Shown here one piece after another: positions 21,034 to 32,687 of a stretch of DNA of 57,301 nucleotides. A program made the translations under genes and the position numbers. Below the pieces are notes generated by a model, which ran no database searches, was not told where the DNA came from, and saw only the letters and a program-made list of their open reading frames with translations. The stretch comes from Desulfuromonas acetexigens (lineage in GTDB: Bacteria; Desulfobacterota; Desulfuromonadia; Desulfuromonadales; Trichloromonadaceae). The first letter of the stretch is position 1; the number at the start of each line of letters is the position of its first letter. The stretch spans positions 1 through 57,301 of the forward strand of contig NZ_FOJJ01000009.1 of assembly GCF_900111775.1 (NCBI RefSeq), read 5' to 3'.

Positions 21034-22128
21034 ATGCTCATAAAAAGCATCATTCTGTCTAACTTTAGAAATATCGTAAGATTAGATTGGTCACCTGATC
21101 GGCGATTAAATATTTTAATCGGCAAGAATGCACAAGGTAAAACCAGCATCCTGGAGTCAATTTACCTTGCATGTTATCTTAAAAGTTTTCGTTCAGCTAA
21201 AAATAATAATTTTATACTTCAAGGGGAAAAATCTGCTCTTATTGATATAAATCTATTCAGCTCTGGTGTTAACAGAAACATACGCTTACTTTTAGATAAA
21301 GAACGTAAAGAAGTTAGACTTAACGGGAAAAAGCCCGATTCTTATCAGGATTTTTTTTCTGGAATAGCTCCAGTATTATTTGCTCCGGAAGAAATTCAGT
21401 TGATTCGTGGAACACCGACTGGTCGCCGTACTCTTATAGATCGTGCTGTTTTTCAAGGAAATAATAGATTTATACAAGCAAGTATCGATTATAATCGATA
21501 TTTACGTCAACGGAATAAACTTCTAAAAGATGAACGTCCAGCTGAAGAAATTATTCCGTGGACACAAGGATTGATTGAGACGGGAGTTCGAATACGCATT
21601 GAACGTATCCTCTATTTAGAGAGGCTTTCTCCCATTTTTAGAGAAGTATATGGGAATATTACTGATAACCTCGAAACAGCGGAAACTTCTTATCCTATAA
21701 CTGAATCTGATGAATGTCTCTTGAAAGAACTCTTGTCTGAGGAGTTTTTTAGGACGCAGGATCGAGAAAAACAGTGGAAGCAGACATTGGCCGGTCCCCA
21801 TCGCGATGATCCTATTTTTACTATCGACGGAAAGCCTTTAAGGCAATATGCCTCACAGGGCCAGCAGCGATCATTTATTCTAGCGTTTAAAATTGCGCAG
21901 ATCATTGAATTGGAAAAACGTACTGGAGTGACTCCAGTCTTGCTCCTCGATGATTTGACCAGTGAACTTGATCAGCAACGACAAAAGTTTTTTTTTAATT
22001 TCATTCAACAACGGAGCGGACAAGTTTTTATTACAACTACGGATATTGATCCTCTGATTAGGAGAGGATTGACAGACGGGTCTTTTTACGCGATCGAGGA
22101 TGGCGCGATCCATCCCGTGGCGCACTAA
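21034..22128 (+). CDS. recF: DNA replication and repair protein RecF
   Basis: A 364-residue SMC/ABC-like ATPase that loads RecA at single-strand gaps with RecOR. Walker A IGKNAQGKTSILESIYL is at about residues 29-45. The signature and Walker B appear as YASQGQQRSFILAFKIAQ and PVLLLDDLTSELD. The N-terminal SNFRN motif is present. The ATG at 21034 lies 6 nt after dnaN with a poor ribosome site, suggesting coupling. AT-richness falls off towards its 3' end. Confidence 0.96.
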   Translation: MLIKSIILSNFRNIVRLDWSPDRRLNILIGKNAQGKTSILESIYLACYLKSFRSAKNNNFILQGEKSALIDINLFSSGVNRNIRLLLDKERKEVRLNGKKPDSYQDFFSGIAPVLFAPEEIQLIRGTPTGRRTLIDRAVFQGNNRFIQASIDYNRYLRQRNKLLKDERPAEEIIPWTQGLIETGVRIRIERILYLERLSPIFREVYGNITDNLETAETSYPITESDECLLKELLSEEFFRTQDREKQWKQTLAGPHRDDPIFTIDGKPLRQYASQGQQRSFILAFKIAQIIELEKRTGVTPVLLLDDLTSELDQQRQKFFFNFIQQRSGQVFITTTDIDPLIRRGLTDGSFYAIEDGAIHPVAH

Positions 22129-24528
<2,400 letters not shown>

Positions 24529-24594
24529 GTACCTAACCCGAGACCGCCGATTCGGTATCAGACTTAAAGCGGTCGGGTTTTCGGAGGAACATCC

Positions 24595-27105
24595 ATGGAT
24601 TCGCAGCAGAACCAGAACAAAATGCCGGTCAATATCGAAGACGAGATGCGTAAATCCTACATGGATTACGCCATGAGCGTCATCGTCGGCCGGGCTCTGC
24701 CCGATGTGCGCGACGGCCTCAAACCAGTGCATCGTCGGGTACTTTTCGCCATGAGCGAACTGAGCAATGACTGGAACAAGCCCTATAAAAAGTCGGCCCG
24801 TGTCGTCGGTGACGTCATCGGTAAATACCATCCTCACGGCGATAGCGCTGTATACGACACCATTGTGCGTATGGCTCAGAGCTTCTCCATGCGCCATCCC
24901 CTGGTGGACGGTCAGGGCAACTTCGGCTCCATCGACGGCGACTCGGCGGCGGCCATGCGTTATACCGAGGTGCGCATGGACCGGCTGGCCCATGAGCTGC
25001 TGACGGATATCGACAAAGAAACCGTCGATTTCGGCCCCAACTACGACGACTCGTTGCAGGAACCGCTGGTTCTGCCCTGCAAGTTTCCCAATCTGCTGGT
25101 CAATGGCTCGGAGGGGATCGCCGTCGGTATGGCGACGAAAATTCCGCCCCATAACCTGGGGGAGGTAATCGATGCTTTGATCGCCGTAATCGACAATCCG
25201 GCCCTGGATTTCGATGATCTGCTGCGACTGGTTCCCGGGCCCGATTTTCCCACCGGGGGCTTCATTCTCGGCCGCGACGGCATCCGCGAGGCCTACGCCA
25301 GCGGCCGGGGGATTATCCAGACCCGTGCCCGCGCTTTGGTCGAGAAGGATCGCCGTACCGGCAGAGAGAGCATCATCGTCAATGAGATCCCCTATCAGGT
25401 CAACAAGGCCAAGCTGATCGAGAAGATCGCGGAACTGGTCAAGGAAAAGAAGATCGAAGGGATCTCCGACCTGCGCGACGAGTCGGACCGCGACGGTATG
25501 CGCATCGTCATCGAGCTGAAGAAAGAATCGATCCCCGAGGTCATCCTCAATCAGCTCTACAAGATGACGCAGATGCAGTCCTCCTTTGGCATCATTATGC
25601 TCGCGATCGTTAACGGACAGCCGCGGGTTCTTGCCCTGCGCGAGGTGCTGGACCGTTTTATCGAGCACCGCAAGGAGATCATCACCCGACGCTGCATCTT
25701 TGAGTTGAAAAAGGCGGAGGCTCGCGCCCATATCCTTGAAGGCCTCAAAATTGCCCTGGAAAACCTTGACGAGGTGATTCAGATCATTAAGAGCAGCACC
25801 AACCCAGCCGAAGCCAAGGAGCGTTTGATGACGCGCTTTGGTTTCTCCACCCTCCAGGCCCAGGCGATTCTCGATATGCGTCTGCACCGCCTCACCGGTC
25901 TCGAGCGGGATAAAATCATCGCTGAGTACAACGAAATTCTCGCTCTGATCCAGCGTCTCAAGGAAATCCTTGCCAGCGAGGTGGAAATTCTCAATATCAT
26001 CAAGCAGGAACTGATTGAGATCAAGGAACGTTTCGCCAATCCCCGGCGCACTGAGATCATCGCCAAGACTGGTGACCTCTCCCTCGAAGACCTGATCGTC
26101 GAGGAAGACATGGTGGTGACCGTTTCCCACACGGGTTATATCAAACGTAACGCCGTCTCCCTCTACCGCGCCCAACGCCGGGGGGGGAAGGGCAAGACCG
26201 GCATGCGCCCCAAAGAGGAAGATTTCGTCGAGCATCTTTTCATCGCTTCGACTCACGCCTACATCCTGGTCTTTACCGATCTGGGCAAGGTCTACTGGCT
26301 CAAGGTGCATGAAATTCCCCAGGGCGGTCGAGCCACCCGCGGCAAGGCCATCGTCAACCTGCTCCAGCTCTCCAGCGAGGAAAATGTCACCTCGATCCTG
26401 CCGGTCAAAGAGTTTGTCGAGGACAAGTTTATTGTCACCGCTACTCGTAATGGCGTGGTCAAGAAAACCGAGCTGATGGCCTACTCCAATCCTCGCGCCG
26501 GCGGCATCATCGCCCTGACCATTGACGAGGGCGATCGCCTGGTTTCCACCCGCCTCACCGACGGCACCATGGACATCCTTTTGGCCAGCAACCATGGCAA
26601 ATCGATCCGCTTCCCCGAAAGTGACGTGCGTTCCATGGGCCGTACCTCCCGGGGGGTCCGGGGGATGATGCTTGAAGCAGGGGACAGCATCATCGGCATG
26701 GAAGTGGTCACTGACGCCACTGCCGCAACCTTGGTCACGGTGACGGAAAACGGCTACGGCAAACGCACCGATCTCGACGAGTATCGGGTGCAGAGCCGTG
26801 GGGGCAAGGGGATCATCACCATCAAGACGACCGAGCGCAACGGCCAAGTGGTCGATATCAAGTTGGTCAATGACGAGTCGGATCTCATGTTCATCACCGA
26901 CCGGGGCAAGGTGCTGCGCACCGGCGTTTCCATGCTTTCGATCATCGGCCGTAACACCCAAGGGGTGCGGTTGATGGTTCTGGAAAGTGGGGAGCGGATC
27001 GTCGCTGTTGCCCGCCTGGCCGAGAAGGATGAGGAAAATGGAGATTCGGAAGCTGAAGAAGAAGCTTTTGAAGGAGGAGCAGAGGCACCGGAGGAGGAAA
27101 TCTAA
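24595..27105 (+). CDS. gyrA: DNA gyrase subunit A
   Basis: An 836-residue DNA-cleaving gyrase subunit. The active-site tyrosine is in [10 protein letters not shown] (about residue 120). The quinolone-determining segment [17 protein letters not shown] carries the sensitive-type Ser and Asp. The gyrase-specific wrapping motif QRRGGKG is followed by six beta-pinwheel blades. It ends in an acidic tail ([16 protein letters not shown]). The ATG at 24595 follows CGGAGGAA. The 66-nt gap after gyrB contains an imperfect hairpin (AACCC.../...GGGTT) that might act as an attenuator. Confidence 0.97.
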   Translation: MDSQQNQNKMPVNIEDEMRKSYMDYAMSVIVGRALPDVRDGLKPVHRRVLFAMSELSNDWNKPYKKSARVVGDVIGKYHPHGDSAVYDTIVRMAQSFSMRHPLVDGQGNFGSIDGDSAAAMRYTEVRMDRLAHELLTDIDKETVDFGPNYDDSLQEPLVLPCKFPNLLVNGSEGIAVGMATKIPPHNLGEVIDALIAVIDNPALDFDDLLRLVPGPDFPTGGFILGRDGIREAYASGRGIIQTRARALVEKDRRTGRESIIVNEIPYQVNKAKLIEKIAELVKEKKIEGISDLRDESDRDGMRIVIELKKESIPEVILNQLYKMTQMQSSFGIIMLAIVNGQPRVLALREVLDRFIEHRKEIITRRCIFELKKAEARAHILEGLKIALENLDEVIQIIKSSTNPAEAKERLMTRFGFSTLQAQAILDMRLHRLTGLERDKIIAEYNEILALIQRLKEILASEVEILNIIKQELIEIKERFANPRRTEIIAKTGDLSLEDLIVEEDMVVTVSHTGYIKRNAVSLYRAQRRGGKGKTGMRPKEEDFVEHLFIASTHAYILVFTDLGKVYWLKVHEIPQGGRATRGKAIVNLLQLSSEENVTSILPVKEFVEDKFIVTATRNGVVKKTELMAYSNPRAGGIIALTIDEGDRLVSTRLTDGTMDILLASNHGKSIRFPESDVRSMGRTSRGVRGMMLEAGDSIIGMEVVTDATAATLVTVTENGYGKRTDLDEYRVQSRGGKGIITIKTTERNGQVVDIKLVNDESDLMFITDRGKVLRTGVSMLSIIGRNTQGVRLMVLESGERIVAVARLAEKDEENGDSEAEEEAFEGGAEAPEEEI

Positions 27106-27919
27106 GGCTTACCGTCTGCTGCGCCGGGCGATTCCGGCGCTGCTGATCCTGCTGCTGGCAGGGGGAGCCTGGGAACTCTATCGGCGGGAAGGAAGGGATT
27201 TGAAATACTACGCCCGGGCCGAAGAGCAGCAGTTGGCAGGGCGTTACCAGGAGGCGGCGCGGCTCTACAAAAAGCTCCAGCGCCGCCATCCCGCCTCACC
27301 GAAAGCGGACGAGGCTCTCTATCGGCTAGGCCAGATCCGGCAACTCCAGTTCAAAAGTTATCCGGAAGCGATTCTCGCTTACCTGTCGCTGGAAAAGGAC
27401 TACCCCCATTCCCCGCTGGCGGGGGAAGCCCTGCGCCAGGTGGCCGATCTCTACAAAAATCAGCTCCTCGACTATCCCCGGGCGATTGTCATCTATCAGA
27501 AACTCCTCGACCGGGGGACGACGGAGGCCGATGCCGTCCAGTATCAGATCGCCGACTGCTACTTTCGGCTCAACAACTTCGAGCAGGCTCGGATCGAATT
27601 CGAAAATCTGCTGAAAAATTATCCGGAAACTTCGTTGGGCGCCGAAGTGAGCTATCGTTTGGCGGTCAACCTGGCCCTGCAAGGGGAGGGTAAAAAAGCC
27701 ATAGAACTCTTCACTCAGGTAGAGGAACGGTGGCCGGAAAGTCCCTATGCCGTTGAGGCGCGTTTCGGTCGGGCCGGGGTGCTGGAGGACCGGGATGACC
27801 TCGGCGGGGCATTGCGTCTGCTCGAGGGGTTGCGCGGCAGCTATCCCAACGGCGAAATTCTCAAACAGAGGATTTCTCAGGTGAAGACCAGAATCAAAAA
27901 AAAGACCCAGGGATTGTAG
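27038..27919 (+). CDS. Membrane-anchored TPR-repeat protein
   Basis: A 293-residue protein. Residues about 1-28 are very basic ([19 protein letters not shown]), followed by one membrane helix ([18 protein letters not shown]) and then periplasmic tetratricopeptide repeats. At least four TPR-like units are seen ([40 protein letters not shown], and so on), of the kind found in BamD/YbgF-like envelope scaffolds. The ATG at 27038 has AAGGA at 8 nt, so the gene overlaps the gyrA 3' end by 68 nt in another frame. gpsA follows within 6 nt. The partner is unknown, and the family cannot be narrowed from sequence alone. Confidence 0.8.
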   Translation: MEIRKLKKKLLKEEQRHRRRKSKAYRLLRRAIPALLILLLAGGAWELYRREGRDLKYYARAEEQQLAGRYQEAARLYKKLQRRHPASPKADEALYRLGQIRQLQFKSYPEAILAYLSLEKDYPHSPLAGEALRQVADLYKNQLLDYPRAIVIYQKLLDRGTTEADAVQYQIADCYFRLNNFEQARIEFENLLKNYPETSLGAEVSYRLAVNLALQGEGKKAIELFTQVEERWPESPYAVEARFGRAGVLEDRDDLGGALRLLEGLRGSYPNGEILKQRISQVKTRIKKKTQGL

Positions 27920-27924
27920 GATTT

Positions 27925-28926
27925 ATGGATATCGCGGTTATCGGTGCCGGCAGCTGGGGAACGACCCTGGCGAACCTGCTGGCGAAGAAGAAGCATAAGG
28001 TCACCCTCTGGATCTATGAGCGGGATCTCGCCGCGCGCATCGTCACCAGCCGGGAAAACGACCTCTATCTCCCCGGTTTTCCCCTTTCCCCCCAGCTCCG
28101 CTTCACCGCCGATCTGGAAGAGGCGGTGCGCGGTCGACAACTGATCCTCCTCGTCCCTCCGTCCCAGGTCATGCGTCAGGTCGTTTCTGGGATTTCCGGC
28201 TGGATCGGGGAGGAGACGCTGCTCGTTTCCGCCTCCAAGGGGATTGAGAACGATTCTCTGCAGACTATGGCGGAAGTCATCGGCGAGTGTCTGGGGTCAA
28301 AGAACCGAAAGCGCCTGACCTTTCTGTCTGGCCCCTCCTTCGCCCGTGAGGTGGCGGCGGAAATGCCGACTGCCGTCGTCGCCGCTTCCAGTGACGGACA
28401 GGCGGCGGCGACGACCCAGGAGGTCTTCAGCACCCCCTATTTTCGCGTCTATACCAACGACGACGTGATGGGGGTGGAACTGGGCGGGGCATTGAAAAAC
28501 GTCATCGCCCTGGCGGCGGGAGTTTCCGACGGCCTTGGCTTCGGTTATAATACCCGAGCGGCGTTGATCACTCGGGGTCTGGCGGAAATGAACCGTATGG
28601 GTCTCGCCCTGGGTGCCAATCCGGCCACCTTCGCCGGTCTGGCGGGGATGGGCGATCTGGTCCTGACTTGCACCGGCGACCTCTCCCGCAACCGCACTGT
28701 CGGTATGGAGCTGGGGCGGGGGCGGACCCTGGCGGAGATCCTCGCCGGGATGAAGATGGTGGCCGAGGGGGTGAAAACCACGCTCTCCGCCTATCAACTG
28801 GCCTGCCGCCTCGGCGTCGATATGCCGATCACCGAGCAAATGTACCGGATCCTGTACGAGAATAAGGATCCGCGCCAGGCCGTCACTGACCTGATGCTGC
28901 GCGGCCTCAAAGCCGAAGCGGCCTGA
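27925..28926 (+). CDS. gpsA: Glycerol-3-phosphate dehydrogenase [NAD(P)+]
   Basis: A 333-residue cytoplasmic enzyme that reduces dihydroxyacetone phosphate to sn-glycerol-3-phosphate for phospholipid synthesis. The Rossmann motif IGAGSWGTTLANLLA is at residues 5-19. The substrate-binding region shows SGPSFAREVAAEMPTAVV and ELGGALKNVIALAAGVSDGL with the catalytic lysine, and NTRAALITRGLAEM follows. A full-length protein. It follows the TPR gene by 5 nt and is probably co-transcribed. Confidence 0.96.
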   Translation: MDIAVIGAGSWGTTLANLLAKKKHKVTLWIYERDLAARIVTSRENDLYLPGFPLSPQLRFTADLEEAVRGRQLILLVPPSQVMRQVVSGISGWIGEETLLVSASKGIENDSLQTMAEVIGECLGSKNRKRLTFLSGPSFAREVAAEMPTAVVAASSDGQAAATTQEVFSTPYFRVYTNDDVMGVELGGALKNVIALAAGVSDGLGFGYNTRAALITRGLAEMNRMGLALGANPATFAGLAGMGDLVLTCTGDLSRNRTVGMELGRGRTLAEILAGMKMVAEGVKTTLSAYQLACRLGVDMPITEQMYRILYENKDPRQAVTDLMLRGLKAEAA

Positions 28927-28951
28927 ACCGACCACTACGGAGGAGTTCCCC

Positions 28952-29524
28952 ATGATTCAGCGTTTCATTGGCGTCGGCCTGTTCTTTCTGCTTTTTTCCA
29001 CGACCGCTTTGGCCGGGGAAGTCGCTCTTATCCAGACCAGCCTCGGCGACATCAAGGTCGAACTGAACCGGGAAAAAGCGCCGCTGTCGGTGGCGAATTT
29101 TGTCGCCTACGCCGAGCAGGGGTTTTATAAAGACACCGTTTTTCACCGGGTCATCAAAGACTTCATGATCCAGGGCGGGGGCTTCACCGCCGACATGAAG
29201 CGCAAAGAGACCCTTCCCTCGATCAAGAATGAAGCCACCAACGGCTTGAAAAACCTGCGCGGCACCATCGCCATGGCCCGTACAAATGTTGTCGATAGCG
29301 CCACCAGCCAATTCTTCATCAACCACAAAGACAACGATTTTCTCGATCACCGCGGCGTGTCGCCGGCAACCTACGGTTATGCCGTCTTCGGGCGGGTCGT
29401 CCAGGGGATGGAAGTGGTCGACGCCATCGCCGCGAAAAAGACCGGCGGCAACGGTCTGTTCAAGGATATGCCAGTTGAGCCGGTGATCATTCGCGACGTG
29501 AAGGTTATGCAAGAAGGACAGTAG
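28952..29524 (+). CDS. Periplasmic cyclophilin-type peptidyl-prolyl isomerase
   Basis: A 190-residue PPIase that speeds cis/trans proline isomerisation in exported proteins. A Sec signal peptide is clear (FIGVGLFFLLFSTTALAGE, cleavage after ALA). The cyclophilin core follows, with FHRVIKDFMIQGGGF and SATSQFFINHKDNDFLDH and the active-site Arg in FHRV. The ATG at 28952 follows GGAGGAG. It resembles PpiA more than cytosolic PpiB because of the signal peptide. Confidence 0.93.
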   Translation: MIQRFIGVGLFFLLFSTTALAGEVALIQTSLGDIKVELNREKAPLSVANFVAYAEQGFYKDTVFHRVIKDFMIQGGGFTADMKRKETLPSIKNEATNGLKNLRGTIAMARTNVVDSATSQFFINHKDNDFLDHRGVSPATYGYAVFGRVVQGMEVVDAIAAKKTGGNGLFKDMPVEPVIIRDVKVMQEGQ

Positions 29525-29589
29525 CCTATCGGCCCAGGATTCGAAAGCTGTTTGCCGACGGGAAAGTCGTCGGCCCCGGGGAGCGAAAC

Positions 29590-30324
29590 GTGACCGCCAT
29601 CCGCATCATGACATACAGCGTAGGGGAGTGTCGGGGCGCGGACGGCCGGGTCGAGCCCGAGCGGATCGTCACGGTGGTCAAGGAAACGACACCGGATGTC
29701 CTGGCGGTGCAGGACCTTGCCACCACAACACTCCCCGATCAGCTCGATTATCTCGCCCGGCGACTCGGCATGCGCGCCTATAGCGCCCCCCAGGCTCCCG
29801 GCTGCGCTTGGCTCGCCTATGCCCCGCTCAAAGGGGTTCAGGGCTACGATCTGGGGCAGGGCGGCTGCCTGCTCCGTGCCGATCTCGATATCGACGGAAA
29901 ACGCCTGCATCTGCTCAACCTGCGCCTGACTGCGGAGCGTTCCGCGCGACAACGGCAGATCGCCACCTTGGTCGGCCCCGACCTCCTCGGCGACCGCTCC
30001 CTGACCTGCGCCACGTTGCTCCTCGGCGATTTTGCCGATACCTTTTGGGGCGCCGGCAACCTCGCCCTCAACCTCCATCTGAAAAAGGCCGTTCGCTCCT
30101 TCTGGCGCGGCACCTATCCCGCCTTTCTACCTCTCATTGACCGTGATCGTGCCTATTATCGCGGTCATCTGCAGATCCTCGACAGCCGCATACCGCGAAA
30201 CGCCGCCGCGCGTCAAGCCTGTCGGCATCTGCCGTTGATCGTCACCGTCGAGGTCACCGACCCGCGCACCTTCCTGCGGACGGAAAAACTCAAACGGAGC
30301 CGGATGGAAGTCGCCCCAGGCTGA
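29590..30324 (+). CDS. Endonuclease/exonuclease/phosphatase-fold protein with degenerate active site
   Basis: A 244-residue protein with the overall EEP-fold pattern, but the catalytic residues have changed. The usual YNV is TYSV (Asn to Ser at residue 10). The metal-binding Glu of LQE is VQD (Asp42). The GDFN motif reads GDFAD (Asn to Ala149). The final SDHLP reads CRHLP (Asp to Arg212, with His213 kept). It is therefore likely a binding protein or has altered chemistry. The start is GTG at 29590 with GGGGAG 7 nt upstream. No signal peptide is seen. It lies between the cyclophilin and nth on the same strand. Confidence 0.7.
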   Translation: MTAIRIMTYSVGECRGADGRVEPERIVTVVKETTPDVLAVQDLATTTLPDQLDYLARRLGMRAYSAPQAPGCAWLAYAPLKGVQGYDLGQGGCLLRADLDIDGKRLHLLNLRLTAERSARQRQIATLVGPDLLGDRSLTCATLLLGDFADTFWGAGNLALNLHLKKAVRSFWRGTYPAFLPLIDRDRAYYRGHLQILDSRIPRNAAARQACRHLPLIVTVEVTDPRTFLRTEKLKRSRMEVAPG

Positions 30325-30329
30325 CAAGG

Positions 30330-30349
30330 TTATGCACACTTGTGGATAA
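30330..30349. promoter_or_regulatory. Inverted pair of DnaA boxes at the nth start
   Basis: TTATGCACA (30330-30338, one mismatch) and TGTGGATAA (30341-30349, an exact box in the opposite orientation) face each other with 2 nt between. The pair overlaps the proposed nth start codon. It may be DnaA-dependent regulation or a titration site. It could also be chance. Confidence 0.5.
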
Positions 30350-31016
30350 GGCTGTTGAAAAGAACCCGCGAAAGGGGATGAGCCGACGCCGGGCCCTGCT
30401 TCTTCTGGAGCGTCTTGAAGCGCTCTATCCCGACGCGCATTGTGCCCTGTTCTACCGCAATCCCCTGGAGTTGCTTATCGCCACCATCCTATCGGCGCAA
30501 TGTACCGATGTCCGGGTCAACCAGGTCACCCCCGCCCTCTTTGCCCGCTACCCCGATGCCCAGGCCCTGGCGGCAGCTGATCCCGCCGAACTGGAAGATC
30601 TCATCCGCTCCACCGGCTTCTTCCGCAACAAGGCGAAAAACATCATCGGCTGTGCCCAGGCTCTGGTTACTGACCACGGCGGCGAAGTGCCGCGCCGGAT
30701 GGAAGATCTGGTCGCCCTCCCGGGGGTCGGACGCAAGACCGCCAATGTTGTTCTTGGCAATATCTTCGCGATCCCCGGAATGGTCGTCGATACCCACGTC
30801 AAGCGACTGGCCGGGCGCTTCGGCTGGACTCGGGAAAGCGATCCGGTGCGCATCGAGAAGGATCTCTGCCAACTCCTCCCCGAGGAGCGCTGGACCCAAA
30901 CCAGCCATGTCCTCATCCTCCACGGCCGGGCCCTGTGTAAGGCGCCCATTCCCCATTGCAGTCTCTGTCCGGTGCTCGATCTCTGTCCGCGCCAGGGGAT
31001 CACCCGTTCCCACTGA
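30342..31016 (+). CDS. nth: Endonuclease III (DNA glycosylase/AP lyase)
   Basis: A base-excision enzyme of up to 224 residues that removes oxidised pyrimidines and cuts at abasic sites. The helix-hairpin-helix LPGVGRKTANVVLG carries the catalytic Lys, and the catalytic Asp is in VVDTHVKRL. The C-terminal [4Fe-4S] ligands are spaced C-X6-C-X2-C-X5-C (CKAPIPHCSLCPVLDLC). The frame opens at GTG 30342. A later ATG at 30378 would give a more typical N-terminus, but its AAAGGGG lies too close. The start is therefore unsettled. Confidence 0.94.
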   Translation: MDKAVEKNPRKGMSRRRALLLLERLEALYPDAHCALFYRNPLELLIATILSAQCTDVRVNQVTPALFARYPDAQALAAADPAELEDLIRSTGFFRNKAKNIIGCAQALVTDHGGEVPRRMEDLVALPGVGRKTANVVLGNIFAIPGMVVDTHVKRLAGRFGWTRESDPVRIEKDLCQLLPEERWTQTSHVLILHGRALCKAPIPHCSLCPVLDLCPRQGITRSH

Positions 31017-31024
31017 ACCACGCC

Positions 31025-31040
31025 TATTTCACGTGAAACA
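31025..31040. promoter_or_regulatory. parS: Second parS-like site (one mismatch)
   Basis: TATTTCACGTGAAACA matches 15 of 16 bases of parS (A instead of G at position 2), keeping the CACGTG core and both half-sites. It lies beside a terminator in the convergent gap between nth and the next gene, about 12.7 kb right of dnaA. Confidence 0.82.
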
Positions 31041-31041
31041 A

Positions 31042-31084
31042 AACGGCCCATGCGTGTAACGCGCATGGGCCGTTGATCGTTTTT
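31042..31084 (+). terminator. Bidirectional terminator between nth and the convergent membrane gene
   Basis: A perfect 13-bp stem, AACGGCCCATGCG (31042-31054) with CGCATGGGCCGTT (31062-31074), has a 7-nt loop. On the plus strand GATCGTTTTT follows. On the minus strand TTTTGTTTC follows, so it can end both nth and the leftward gene at 31109. Confidence 0.88.
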
Positions 31085-31108
31085 ACGGGGAATGATTCCT
31101 CTTTGGGG

Positions 31109-31885
31109 TCAATCCGTTTTCTCCTCGTTCTCGCTCCCCTCGTCCGGCAAGGTCGGAATCAAGGTGATGCTCTGGTCGTCCTCGTGAGGCTTGTCGGTAA
31201 TCTGCTTGGTCGAGTTGTCGAGACTGATCGATTTGCCCTCGCGGTCGAAGACCGAATTGTCGTCGAGGATGACGAGACCCAGGCGTTCGGCCACATCCCG
31301 CCGATATTGATACTGGTGGTTGAGCTTCTCCCGGCGCAGGCGATAACTGAGGTACATCCAGACCATGGCGAAGACCGCCGCGACCCCCAGGAGGACGCCG
31401 AGGGAGGCGAGGAGATAGAAGGCCGCCCGTTCCCCGGCATGGCCGATAAAAATCAGAATATCGTCGATCTTGTAGATGATTCCGGCGGCCAGCACCAGCA
31501 TGAGCAGACCGAGCAGGAAGGGGACCTGGCGGGTGATATTGAGGGCCACCTGCAACTTGGAGGGGGAGGAAAGATCGCCGCCGAAACCGGCCGCCAAGTC
31601 TTTGCTGGTTGAATGGGAGTAGTCGTAAAGGTACTTGTTGAAAAAGAGGATAACGACCCCAAACATGAAGGTGATGGCCACCGGCGCGATGAACGAGGCG
31701 AAAATATAGGGGCGCCAGGGGAAGGCCGCGTCGGGGGAAGAGAGATGGATGACGAAACAGACGAAGAAAATGAGGCCTTCGATCACCATTAGGATGATCA
31801 GGTAGTTGAGGATGAAACTTTTAAGTTCGGTTTTGTCAAACAGATTGGCGATACCTTTGAGTTTTTCGTCGGAAGTGCCGCTCAT
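31109..31885 (-). CDS. Uncharacterised four-helix membrane protein
   Basis: A 258-residue inner-membrane protein I do not recognise. There are four likely membrane helices: about residues 24-47 (FILNYLIILMVIEGLIFFVC), 56-85, 120-145 and 152-180. A basic cytoplasmic stretch follows (SYRLRREKLNHQYQYRRD), then an acidic soluble tail of about 60 residues ending ENEEKTD. No catalytic motif is seen. The ATG at 31885 has AAAGGA at 7 nt. It stands alone on the minus strand, convergent with nth and divergent from an FKBP gene. Confidence 0.72.
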   Translation of the reverse strand: MSGTSDEKLKGIANLFDKTELKSFILNYLIILMVIEGLIFFVCFVIHLSSPDAAFPWRPYIFASFIAPVAITFMFGVVILFFNKYLYDYSHSTSKDLAAGFGGDLSSPSKLQVALNITRQVPFLLGLLMLVLAAGIIYKIDDILIFIGHAGERAAFYLLASLGVLLGVAAVFAMVWMYLSYRLRREKLNHQYQYRRDVAERLGLVILDDNSVFDREGKSISLDNSTKQITDKPHEDDQSITLIPTLPDEGSENEEKTD

Positions 31886-32090
31886 GGAAAAGTCCTTTGG
31901 TCAGTTTGAATGAGGCATCGCTCGGTGACGCGAGCGGGACCGGCAGGCGAGCCAGCTTGGTCGAGTGGATAAGTGAGGGTTATGTAAACGTAAATGAAGG
32001 GGCATATTAGCAGTCTTTTTTTTAATAATCAAACGATGAGAAGGGCGGGGGAGGATTCCCGACAGCCTCCCGCACCGGCGAGAGGAAAAA

Positions 32091-32119
32091 TTGACAGGAA
32101 TGGGTCAAGGGGGTATCTT
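32091..32119 (+). promoter_or_regulatory. Putative sigma70 promoter of the FKBP gene
   Basis: TTGACA (32091-32096), a 17-bp spacer and TATCTT (32114-32119) lie about 55 nt before the ATG. The -35 is perfect, spacing is ideal and the -10 has four of six consensus bases. Confidence 0.68.
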
Positions 32120-32173
32120 ACCGGGGCTTTTTATGAGATGTAGCCCACCCCGAGGAGAGAAAGGAAAGCAAAA

Positions 32174-32620
32174 ATGTTACCAGCGGCCAAAGGCGATATC
32201 GTGACCGTTCAGTATACGGGCAAGTTGAGCAACGGCGAGATCTTCGACGCCTCCCCTGACGACCGGCCCTTGCAGTTTGTCATCGGCAAGAAAGAAGTGA
32301 TCCCCGGCTTCGAGTCGGCCGTGACCGGCATGGTGACGGGAGAAAAACGTACCGTGACGATTCCCGCCGCCGATGCCTATGGTCAGAAACTTCCGGAACG
32401 GGTTGAGGAGATCGACCGGGCGCGACTTCCGGAAAAGCTCAATCCCCGCGTCGGCGATCGTCTGGAGATCACCGGTCACGACAACAGCCGGAGAATTGTA
32501 GAGGTTATCGCGGTCAGCGATCAAACCCTGATCCTCGATGGGAACCATCCCTTGGCGGGCCAGGACCTGACCTTCGACATCGCCATGATGGAAGTGGTTA
32601 AACAGCCGAAACTTTTCTAG
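32174..32620 (+). CDS. FKBP-type peptidyl-prolyl isomerase, SlyD-like
   Basis: A 148-residue cytoplasmic prolyl isomerase and chaperone. The FKBP domain opens KGDIVTVQYTGKLSNGEIFD and closes with the MEVV strand. An insert-in-flap domain (about residues 70-120) marks the SlyD group. The histidine-rich metal-binding tail of E. coli SlyD is absent, ending QPKLF. The ATG at 32174 follows AAGGAAAG. It has its own promoter and a strong terminator, so it is a single-gene unit. Confidence 0.92.
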   Translation: MLPAAKGDIVTVQYTGKLSNGEIFDASPDDRPLQFVIGKKEVIPGFESAVTGMVTGEKRTVTIPAADAYGQKLPERVEEIDRARLPEKLNPRVGDRLEITGHDNSRRIVEVIAVSDQTLILDGNHPLAGQDLTFDIAMMEVVKQPKLF

Positions 32621-32647
32621 CTGACGGATCAATCCGCCGCAGTCCCG

Positions 32648-32679
32648 GCCCCGCCCGATAAGGTGCGGGGCTTTTTTTT
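32648..32679 (+). terminator. Rho-independent terminator of the FKBP gene
   Basis: The stem GCCCCGC (32648-32654) with GCGGGGC (32665-32671) has a 10-nt loop and is followed by eight T. It lies 27 nt after the FKBP stop. Confidence 0.9.
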
Positions 32680-32687
32680 CGCCCATT

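Noticed and set aside
24529-24594. Imperfect hairpin between gyrB and gyrA as a terminator
   Set aside because: The stem has a bulge and only a short T-run, so I mention it under gyrA but do not call it.
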